The notes under the pieces were generated by a model. It worked only from the letters and a program-made list of their open reading frames with translations. It did not search any database and was not told the DNA's origin. A DNA stretch of 5,516 bases from the NCBI GenBank assembly GCA_902782905.1, contig CACZPB010000019.1:1-5516 (forward strand). Reading direction: 5' to 3'. Both the position numbers and the translations under genes were made by a program. This stretch comes from an uncultured bacterium (GTDB taxonomy: Bacteria > Cyanobacteriota > Vampirovibrionia > Gastranaerophilales > Gastranaerophilaceae). Positions 1-4,964 of the stretch are shown here, in pieces; the stretch's first letter is position 1, and every line of letters begins with the position of its first letter.

Positions 1-26
1 AGAAATGGTGAGAGAGGTAGCGTAAG

Positions 27-578
27 ATGAATCTTACGAGTTTGGACATAACTTTACAGAGAATTCATTCGATTGAAAACAGCTTTCAATCGCTTATGTC
101 CTATGGTGTTCAAAAACCTACTGAAGATTTCCAAAAAATTCTTGATACTTCAATAGAAAATAAAAAGAATCCTACCGTTTCTTCAAAAAGCGAGATTAAC
201 GATTTAATTGATAAATACTCGACAGAAGCAGGTCTTGATGTCGATTTTGTAAAAGCGGTAATAAATCAGGAATCCGGTTTTAATCCCAATGCTACTTCAA
301 AATGCGGTGCGATGGGTTTAATGCAGCTTATGCCGTCAACAGCTAAGGGTTTGGGGGTTACAAACGCTTATGACCCTGAACAAAACATTCAAGGCGGAAC
401 AAAATACCTGAAAGGTTTGATGGACAGATTTGATAATAATAAGTCATTGGCACTTGCAGCATACAATGCAGGTCCGAATGCTGTTAAAAAATACGGCGGA
501 ATACCTCCGTATCAAGAAACTCAAAATTATGTAAAAAGTGTATTATCACGATACGATAAAATGAAAGGAGCAAACTAA
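27..578 (+). CDS. Lytic transglycosylase (SLT domain) of the flagellar cluster
   Basis: This 183-residue protein cleaves the glycan strands of peptidoglycan, here most likely to let the flagellar rod pass. The SLT/lysozyme-like domain spans about residues 57-175. It has the catalytic-glutamate motif QESGFNPNATS (Glu82), then GAMGLMQLMPSTA (94-106), a DPEQNIQGGTKYL segment (117-128) and ALAAYNAGPNAVKKYGG (142-158), all in the family order. Residues 1-55 are a polar extension with no visible signal peptide, so export may go through the flagellar secretion apparatus (inference). The ATG follows GAGAGAGG at 10-17. Its TAA stop overlaps the next ATG by one base (TAATG), indicating translational coupling with flgF. 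The FlgJ encoded downstream lacks a hydrolase domain, so this enzyme probably fills that role, as SltF-type enzymes do in other bacteria. Domain assignment is firm; the flagellar role rests on context. It has no special gene name I can defend. Confidence 0.93.
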   Translation: MNLTSLDITLQRIHSIENSFQSLMSYGVQKPTEDFQKILDTSIENKKNPTVSSKSEINDLIDKYSTEAGLDVDFVKAVINQESGFNPNATSKCGAMGLMQLMPSTAKGLGVTNAYDPEQNIQGGTKYLKGLMDRFDNNKSLALAAYNAGPNAVKKYGGIPPYQETQNYVKSVLSRYDKMKGAN

Positions 579-1165
579 TGATAGTAAGAGGTTTAGAATC
601 TTGCGCCAATGGTATGCTCGCTTTGATGGACGCAAATGATAATACCGCAAACAATTTGGCTAACGTAAATACTTACGGCTTCAAAAAAGGTTCACTAAGA
701 TTCAAAGATGTTATGGAATCTGCCGTATATTCTCAAAACGGAAACGTATTAAGAACAGATAATTCAAGATATTTAGGCGATTTGAGTGTAGGAAGCGAAG
801 CATACACATTCACGCACGATTTTACACAGGGTGCACTCACAAAAACAGATAATCCGCAAGATTTGGCAATAGAAGGCGATGGTTTCTTTAAAATTCAGGA
901 TGCTGACGGCAAGATTGCTTATACAAGAAACGGTTCTTTCACAATAGATAAAGATGATTTTCTTGTTACAAAACAAGGGGAATACGTTCTTGATATTCGA
1001 AACAGAAGAATAAGAATGGTACCTGAAGATCTTGATAGAGACATGTTGAGAGACAAGGTTGAAATCATTGTAGGAGAAAACGGTAATATTGAAATGAATG
1101 TCGGGATGCAAAAAATTCCTATGCAAACGATTGGTATTTGGGATTTTTCAAACAAAGATGATTGA
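578..1165 (+). CDS. flgF: FlgF-type proximal rod protein, truncated by an in-frame TGA
   Basis: This is a flagellar rod/hook-basal-body protein of the FlgF/FlgG family; FlgF forms the proximal rod in the periplasm. The N-terminal rod signature ANNLANVNTYGFKK is at residues 24-37, and the central FlgE/F/G core follows (DLAIEGDGFFKI at 95-106, AYTRNGSFTID at 114-124). A strong AAAGGAG at 564-570 lies 7 bases before the ATG. Under the standard code translation stops at TGA 1163-1165 after residue 195. Family members run to about 250-270 residues, and the same frame continues with a proper C-terminus to 1399, so the natural product would be 273 residues. Without that C-terminal helix the protein should not pack into the rod. 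I call it FlgF rather than a second FlgG because it precedes the better FlgG match; the paralogues are hard to separate by eye. Confidence 0.85.
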   Translation: MIVRGLESCANGMLALMDANDNTANNLANVNTYGFKKGSLRFKDVMESAVYSQNGNVLRTDNSRYLGDLSVGSEAYTFTHDFTQGALTKTDNPQDLAIEGDGFFKIQDADGKIAYTRNGSFTIDKDDFLVTKQGEYVLDIRNRRIRMVPEDLDRDMLRDKVEIIVGENGNIEMNVGMQKIPMQTIGIWDFSNKDD

Positions 1166-1399
1166 TTTGAAATTGCTGATACAAAATTCATTCCGAAAAC
1201 GCCGGATGAGAATCCTGAGCTTAGAGCAGAAAAATTTTCTGTTCAGCAGGGTATGCTTGAACTTTCAAATGCAAACGTAATCAGAGAAATGATTAGTACA
1301 ATTAATACAACAAGGAACTACGAAAGCTTGGCAAAAGTAGTTACAACAAACAGGGAAATGCTTGATACAGCAGTTTCCGTAGGAAGACTTAGAACTTAG
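1166..1399 (+). pseudogene. flgF: Orphaned C-terminal part of flgF, in the same frame after the TGA
   Basis: Reading on in the flgF frame after the TGA gives 77 uninterrupted codons ending in TAG at 1397-1399. They begin FEIADTKFIPKT and carry the family C-terminal signature: VQQGMLELSNANVIREM, then INTTRNYESLAKVV, ending DTAVSVGRLRT. This matches, position for position, the FlgG tail encoded 0.8 kb downstream (IQQGMLEGSNVQIVDEL, IKAERAFESNSRLI). It is the D0 helix needed for rod packing. No frameshift or missing block is visible; one codon is the only damage. It has no start codon or ribosome site of its own in a sensible place, so it is expressed only if the TGA is read through, recoded, or is a sequencing error. 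The join with 578-1165 gives one gene at 578-1399. Confidence 0.88.
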
Positions 1400-1432
1400 T
1401 TTTAGTTGAGGACAACAAAACTACCGGACTTT

Positions 1433-1439
1433 AGGAGAG
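1433..1439 (+). promoter_or_regulatory. Ribosome binding site that fixes the flgG start
   Basis: AGGAGAG lies 5 bases before the ATG at 1445. It decides between that ATG and an in-frame TTG at 1406, which has no comparable site. The ATG also makes the protein begin MLRALTTAATGM, as FlgG proteins do. Confidence 0.8.
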
Positions 1440-1444
1440 AAAAA

Positions 1445-2230
1445 ATGTTAAGAGCACTTACAACAGCAGCAACAGGTATGATAGCACAACAAAACTATCT
1501 TGATGTTATTGCAAACAACGTAGCGAACGTTAACACTACCGGATACAAGCAATCCCGTATTGAATTTCAGGATTTGCTTTCACAAGCCGCAAGAACTCCG
1601 GGTGCTTTGATGAACCAAGGGACTTATCAACCTGTTGGTATTGAAATCGGCTTAGGTGTAAAAACCGCTGCTACTACAAGAGTATTCACTCAAGGTGTTG
1701 CAATCTCTACCGGAAGACAATTAGATATTGAAATTGAGGGCGAAGGCTTTTTACAAGTTATGAAGGAAGACGGTTCACTGGCATACACTCGTGACGGATG
1801 TTTACAAGTTGACTCACTTGGTCAGTTGTGTACCAATGACGGTTTATTGATTCAACCATCTGTATCTATTCCTCGTGATGCTACAGAAATTACAATTACA
1901 CAAGATGGTAATATTTCTGTAACACTCCCCGGACAGACACAACAATCTACAGTAGGTTCTCTGCAATTGGTTAAATTTCAAAACCCAGCAGGTTTGTTAT
2001 CTATAGGTCACAACTTGTACAAAGAAACACAAGCATCAGGTAACCCTGTCCAAGATACCCCAGGACAAAACGGCTTAGGTCTTATTCAGCAAGGTATGCT
2101 TGAAGGTTCTAACGTTCAAATCGTAGACGAACTTGTCGGTCTAATTAAGGCAGAACGTGCGTTTGAATCTAACTCAAGATTAATTACTGCCTCAAGTAAT
2201 ATTTTACAAGTAACAAACAACATGACATAG
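1445..2230 (+). CDS. flgG: Flagellar distal rod protein FlgG
   Basis: FlgG forms the distal rod, the drive-shaft segment crossing the periplasm through the P and L rings. From the ATG at 1445 the product has 261 residues, the usual FlgG length. It opens MLRALTTAATGM, has the rod signature ANNVANVNTTGYKQSR at 23-38, and the core motif DIEIEGEGFLQV at 94-105 with AYTRDGCLQVD at 113-123. The segment VKFQNPAGLLSIGHNLY is at 176-192, and the C-terminal packing helix IQQGMLEGSNVQIVDELVGL is at 214-233. An in-frame TTG at 1406 would add 13 residues unlike any FlgG and is rejected. The gene starts 45 bases after the TAG ending the flgF frame and stops at TAG 2228-2230. It is intact, so the rod family is not generally decayed here; only the flgF copy is damaged. 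Confidence 0.96.
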   Translation: MLRALTTAATGMIAQQNYLDVIANNVANVNTTGYKQSRIEFQDLLSQAARTPGALMNQGTYQPVGIEIGLGVKTAATTRVFTQGVAISTGRQLDIEIEGEGFLQVMKEDGSLAYTRDGCLQVDSLGQLCTNDGLLIQPSVSIPRDATEITITQDGNISVTLPGQTQQSTVGSLQLVKFQNPAGLLSIGHNLYKETQASGNPVQDTPGQNGLGLIQQGMLEGSNVQIVDELVGLIKAERAFESNSRLITASSNILQVTNNMT

Positions 2231-2241
2231 GAATTGGGTAA

Positions 2242-2283
2242 ATGAAAAAAGGCAGTAGGTTGGGTGAAACCCAACAACAATAA
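2242..2283 (+). other. Thirteen-codon leader ORF, probable old flgA start
   Basis: ATG AAA AAA at 2242 sits 9 bases after AGGA (2229-2232), good start-site spacing just after flgG. The frame ends at TAA 2281-2283, giving MKKGSRLGETQQQ. The rest of flgA is in another frame. Removing one A from the A6 run at 2245-2250 would fuse this ATG to the flgA frame with no stop between. I infer it is the ancestral flgA start, cut off by the repeat beginning near 2251. As it stands it could act as a leader peptide ending 19 bases before the ATG at 2303. Confidence 0.45.
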
Positions 2284-2362
2284 AAGAAGTGGAAAGTTGA
2301 AAATGGAAAGTGGAAAGTTGAAAGTTAATAATAAAAATTTAGGTTGGATTTTTAACCCAACA
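2251..2362 (+). repeat. Composite dispersed repeat inserted at the 5' end of flgA
   Basis: Two related hairpins flank a tandem repeat. The first is perfect: GTTGGGT (2259-2265), loop GAA, ACCCAAC (2269-2275). The second is GTTGG (2343-2347) with CCAAC (2357-2361). They share direct repeats TAGGTTGG (2256-2263 and 2340-2347) and ACCCAACA (2269-2276 and 2355-2362). The block lies between a good start (ATG AAA AAA at 2242) and the flgA signal-peptide core, and encodes low-complexity residues unlike FlgA. The hairpin resembles palindromes I recall as scattered through cyanobacterial and some other genomes; I cannot confirm a family here. Exact borders are uncertain. Confidence 0.6.
2291..2325 (+). 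repeat. Five-copy 7-bp tandem repeat (KGAAAGT)
   Basis: Consecutive units are GGAAAGT, TGAAAAT, GGAAAGT, GGAAAGT and TGAAAGT. The unit is not a multiple of three. The ATG chosen for flgA (2303-2305) arises where the variant unit TGAAAAT meets the next G, so the start codon lies inside the array. The first unit supplies a weak ribosome-site-like GGAAAG 6 bases upstream. Confidence 0.85.
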
Positions 2363-3058
2363 AAAACTTTGCTGCTTTCACTTGCTTTACTATTTACAAC
2401 ATCCGCTCAGGCACAAGTTATCACTTCCGCACAAGTAAAAACTGACGTTGCAAAGCTTTTTGAGAGCAGTTATAAAAAAATTACTACAGGTGATGTTCAG
2501 GTAAAGATTTTAGGAACTTCTTTTGCAGAGCTTCAACTTCCTGACGGACAAGTAAGTTATAAAATTGCAGCAGGCGGAGACAAAATTCTTCCGCGCGATA
2601 TTAAAAGAGTCGACGTTATGGTTAACGGAAATTTTGTAAAAACTTTGAACCTTCCTGCGCAGACTTCCGTTTATAAAGAGGTACTTATTGCAAATGATTT
2701 TATAGATAGGGAACAAGCAATAACCAAGGATTGTACAACATTAAAAAGAATTGATGTTTCTATGAAACCTGATTATGTTTTAGATAAAAACATGCTAAAC
2801 AAAGAAATGACAACAAAAAAAGTATTCCAAAAGGGTGAGATAATTGACAAAAGATTTGTAAAAATTCGCCCTGATATAGTAAGAAACGCAGATGTTAGAG
2901 TATTTTTTGTCTCTAACGGAGCCGTAATGGTTACAATAGACGGCAAAGCAATGACAGATGGAATGCTTGGTGACTATATAAATGTAGAAAATAAAAATTA
3001 CAAAAAGGTATACAACGGGAAAGTTATCGGAGAAAACCGGGTGTTGGTGAATATATAA
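2303..3058 (+). CDS. flgA: Flagellar P-ring assembly chaperone FlgA
   Basis: FlgA is a periplasmic chaperone that helps FlgI polymerise into the P-ring around the rod. From the ATG at 2303 the protein has 251 residues. A hydrophobic segment TLLLSLALLF (22-31) and a cleavage site SAQA|Q after residue 37 form the signal peptide. The C-terminal ChapFlgA/SAF region covers about 175-251, with FQKGEIIDKRFVKIRPD, then KAMTDGMLGDYINVENKNYKK and KVIGENRVLVNI, the typical order. The first 20 residues are repeat-encoded and not FlgA-like. Start choice is unsettled: GTG 2264 is in frame but lies within a perfect hairpin, and ATG 2242 is one base out of frame. ATG 2303 has GGAAAG 6 bases upstream. flgI follows 57 bases later, fitting the FlgA-FlgI partnership. 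Identity is good; the N-terminus is not. Confidence 0.9.
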   Translation: MESGKLKVNNKNLGWIFNPTKTLLLSLALLFTTSAQAQVITSAQVKTDVAKLFESSYKKITTGDVQVKILGTSFAELQLPDGQVSYKIAAGGDKILPRDIKRVDVMVNGNFVKTLNLPAQTSVYKEVLIANDFIDREQAITKDCTTLKRIDVSMKPDYVLDKNMLNKEMTTKKVFQKGEIIDKRFVKIRPDIVRNADVRVFFVSNGAVMVTIDGKAMTDGMLGDYINVENKNYKKVYNGKVIGENRVLVNI

Positions 3059-3094
3059 CCCCATCACCTAACCCCCTCTTTCAAGGAGCGGGGA
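3059..3094 (+). repeat. Palindromic dispersed repeat between flgA and flgI
   Basis: After CCCCATCACCTAA, the arms CCCC (3072-3075) and CTC (3076-3078) pair with GAG (3086-3088) and GGGG (3090-3093), with a single bulged C at 3089 and a 7-base loop TTTCAAG. The GC-rich block stands out from its AT-rich surroundings. Its form recalls the common CCCTCACCTAACC...GGGAGAGGGGAA bacterial repeats. An A-tract, not a T-tract, follows, so it is not a + strand terminator. It could still limit 3' decay of the flgA message. Confidence 0.6.
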
Positions 3095-3115
3095 AAAAGA
3101 CTTGAGGAATGAATT

Positions 3116-4204
3116 ATGAGAAAATTTTTAGCAACAATGTTAGTAATATTAGCAGGTCTAATGCCGGTTCAGGCAGCAACTGTGAGAATTATGGATTTGG
3201 CACATATTCAGGGGGTCAGAGAAAACCAGCTTGTCGGATATGGTGTGGTTGTCGGGCTCCCCGGTACAGGTGACAACTCTCGTTCAACTCAGATTACCAA
3301 CAAGATGATGTTAAGAAACTTGGGTACTGTAATTGAGCAAGAAAACTACATCCAAAAAGGTGCTTCAGCAGCCGTTATTGTTACAGCGAACGTTCCTGCT
3401 TTCGCTAAAAACGGAGACAAAATTGATGTGACAGTTTCCGCTATGGCAGACTGTAAAAGTTTGGAAGGCGGTGTTCTTGTCCAAACAATTTTGAAAGCAC
3501 CAAACGGCGAAGCGGTTGCCGTTGCTCAAGGCCCTGTATCTGTAGGTGGTATTAACAAGAGCGCAGGCGGCTCTTCTGCTCGTAACGCCATTACAACAAC
3601 AGGCAGAATCCCTGGAGGCGGTATTGTTGAAAGAGATATTTATACCGAAATCGGTGATGAGAGCACAATAACACTTTCAATAGACCATTCTGATTATACT
3701 CTTGTTTCAAGAATAGCTAACAGCATATCACGCATAGCACCTGCAAAGGCTCTTGACGGAACTTCAGTAAGAGTTCAAATTCCTGCAAAATTTCAAAACG
3801 ACAGAGTAACATTCCTCTCAATATTGGAAAATCTTGAAGTAGCACCGACCGCAGAAAGAGCAAAAGTTGTTGTAAACGAAAGAACGGGGACTGTTGTAAT
3901 CGGGGCAGATGTAAAACTAATGCCGGCTGCTGTCGCTCACGGGAACATTACAGTTACAGTTTCCGCTCATAATGATGTTTCTCAACCGAACGGTTTTTCT
4001 AACGGAGCTACTGTCGGATTTGAAAACGCAGATATAGAAATTAATAAAACTCCGGGAAGTTTAATAGAAATGGGTGCAAACAGCAATCTTAACGACTTAG
4101 TCAAAGCTCTGAACTCAATAGGAGTAGCACCAATTGATTTAATTTCAATTCTTCAAGCACTCAAAAAATCCGGAAGCTTACAAGCGGAACTCATAATAAT
4201 ATAA
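3116..4204 (+). CDS. flgI: Flagellar P-ring protein FlgI
   Basis: FlgI subunits form the P-ring, a bushing around the rod at the peptidoglycan layer. The 362-residue length is normal for the family. A signal peptide (residues 1-20, LATMLVILAGLM core, cleavage VQA|A) sends it to the periplasm. Diagnostic blocks are RIMDLAHIQGVRENQLVGYG (24-43) with VVVGLPGTGDNSRSTQ to residue 59, and DCKSLEGGVLVQT (112-124). QGPVSVGG (138-145), the basic GRIPGGGIVERD (163-174) and the C-terminal DLISILQALKKSGSLQAELI complete the set. Only one cysteine (Cys113) is present, so the intramolecular disulfide known for enterobacterial FlgI cannot form. GAGG at 3104-3107 is 8 bases before the ATG. It follows flgA, its chaperone, and ends 10 bases before flgJ. 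Confidence 0.97.
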   Translation: MRKFLATMLVILAGLMPVQAATVRIMDLAHIQGVRENQLVGYGVVVGLPGTGDNSRSTQITNKMMLRNLGTVIEQENYIQKGASAAVIVTANVPAFAKNGDKIDVTVSAMADCKSLEGGVLVQTILKAPNGEAVAVAQGPVSVGGINKSAGGSSARNAITTTGRIPGGGIVERDIYTEIGDESTITLSIDHSDYTLVSRIANSISRIAPAKALDGTSVRVQIPAKFQNDRVTFLSILENLEVAPTAERAKVVVNERTGTVVIGADVKLMPAAVAHGNITVTVSAHNDVSQPNGFSNGATVGFENADIEINKTPGSLIEMGANSNLNDLVKALNSIGVAPIDLISILQALKKSGSLQAELIII

Positions 4205-4214
4205 GGAACAAAAA

Positions 4215-4571
4215 ATGTCGGATATAACAACACCTACTTTAGATATTATAAAACATGGGTTGAGTCACGCTCAAACAGTGAACTCTGACCAAGTTCTTTA
4301 TAACAGAATTAAAGAATCCGGTGATTCAAAGACTCAGTTGAAAAAAGCCGCAACAGAATTTGAGTCAATCTTTATAACAAAGATGCTGCAAGAAATGGAT
4401 AAAACGGTAGAAAAAGAAAAGGACGGACTTTTCGGAAATGATAATAAATATGAGGAAGCATTCAAGTCAATAATGTTTCAACAAATGGGCAGAGATCTGG
4501 CAAGCAATCCGAGAACATCCTTCGGATTTGCAGATCAAATCTACAGACAAATGGAAAAATTTGTTGGATAG
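4215..4571 (+). CDS. flgJ: Single-domain FlgJ, rod-binding (rod cap) protein
   Basis: The 118-residue protein matches the N-terminal rod-binding half of FlgJ, which caps the growing rod and helps order its subunits. Motifs are LKKAATEFESIFITKMLQEM (42-61), GLFGNDNKYEEAFKSIMFQQ (71-90) and the closing SFGFADQIYRQM (102-113). Enterobacterial FlgJ is about 310 residues because a peptidoglycan hydrolase domain is fused behind; here that domain is absent, as in alpha- and epsilonproteobacteria and many other phyla. The transglycosylase at 27-578 is the likely replacement. No signal peptide is seen, as expected for a substrate of the flagellar export apparatus. AAGGAA at 4203-4208 lies 6 bases before the ATG, overlapping the flgI stop, so the two genes are tightly linked. 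Confidence 0.92.
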   Translation: MSDITTPTLDIIKHGLSHAQTVNSDQVLYNRIKESGDSKTQLKKAATEFESIFITKMLQEMDKTVEKEKDGLFGNDNKYEEAFKSIMFQQMGRDLASNPRTSFGFADQIYRQMEKFVG

Positions 4572-4609
4572 GGATAAATAAAAAACGGTAAACTGATAAA
4601 GGAAAATCA

Positions 4610-4897
4610 ATGAGAGTAGAACAAAACAATTTAGGTGTAAATCAGGTACAACAGTTTAGTGCAATCAATGCTTTTAAGGAAGCTAAAAATCCTAAGGCTC
4701 AAGATATTGAACAAGCAGATATTACACAAAGCAAAGAAGGTATAAATACAACTTCTGCGCCGACTCTTATGGACAAAATTGATGTTAACGAAGTGAGAGA
4801 ATGTGCTAAAACTGTTGGTGAATACAATATAACGGATGAGGATATCAAATACGGTTTGATATACGGCAGAAGTGTAATCGCAGAATGGCTTTGCTAG
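4610..4897 (+). CDS. Small uncharacterised protein between flgJ and flgH
   Basis: I do not recognise this 95-residue protein. Residues 1-50 are polar, rich in Gln, Asn and Lys, and look disordered. Residues 54-95 look folded: MDKIDVNEVRECAKTVG, then ITDEDIKYGLIYGRSVIAEW, probably two or three helices. There is no signal peptide or membrane segment. AAAGGA at 4598-4603 is 6 bases before the ATG, and the 38-base gap after flgJ fits operon membership. Its size, disordered front and folded back invite comparison with FlgM, the anti-sigma-28 factor that often sits near flgJ/flgK. However, I see no convincing FlgM signature, and the YGLIYGRSVI motif is not one I know from FlgM. FlgN-like chaperones are usually longer. 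The reading frame and operon position make a real gene likely; the function is open. Confidence 0.75.
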   Translation: MRVEQNNLGVNQVQQFSAINAFKEAKNPKAQDIEQADITQSKEGINTTSAPTLMDKIDVNEVRECAKTVGEYNITDEDIKYGLIYGRSVIAEWLC

Positions 4898-4944
4898 AAT
4901 AAAAAATGATAAACGAAAATTTGAAGATTATTAAAAAATAACTT

Positions 4945-4957
4945 GAGGAACAAGAGG
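4945..4957 (+). promoter_or_regulatory. Double Shine-Dalgarno ahead of flgH
   Basis: GAGG occurs twice, at 4945-4948 and 4954-4957. The second is 7 bases before the ATG at 4965 and is the probable working site; the first is too far away. The sequence ACTTGAGGAA (4941-4950) is identical to the one at 3100-3109 before flgI. Confidence 0.55.
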
Positions 4958-4964
4958 TAATATT

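Noticed and set aside
1..25. Possible tail of an upstream gene (frame 2 reads EMVREVA then TAA at 23-25).
   Set aside because: Seven codons cannot identify a gene, and frame 1 is equally open up to a TGA at 28-30. The tight spacing hints at an upstream operon gene but no call is possible.
1163..1215. TGA as a selenocysteine codon.
   Set aside because: No clear hairpin at the spacing expected for a bacterial SECIS element, and rod proteins are not a known selenoprotein family.
1098..1280. Overlapping 60-codon frame across the flgF break.
   Set aside because: Its translation has no family resemblance, while the flgF frame on both sides of the TGA clearly does.
2245..2251. AAAAAAG as a programmed -1 frameshift site for flgA.
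   Set aside because: The phase is AAA AAA G rather than A AAA AAG, and a -1 shift leads to the wrong frame; flgA needs +1.
3072..3093. GC-rich stem-loop as a terminator after flgA.
   Set aside because: It is followed by A residues on the + strand, not T, and flgI depends on continued transcription. It is better explained as a dispersed repeat.
4575..4599. Sigma-28-like promoter (TAAA at 4575-4578 and ACTGATAA at 4592-4599).
   Set aside because: The spacer is 13 instead of about 15 bases, and transcription would begin within a few bases of the ATG at 4610, leaving no ribosome site. AT-rich DNA makes such matches by chance.
4906..4941. Eleven-residue ORF (MINENLKIIKK) between the 95-residue gene and flgH.
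   Set aside because: Very short, no ribosome site and simple AT-rich composition; likely chance.
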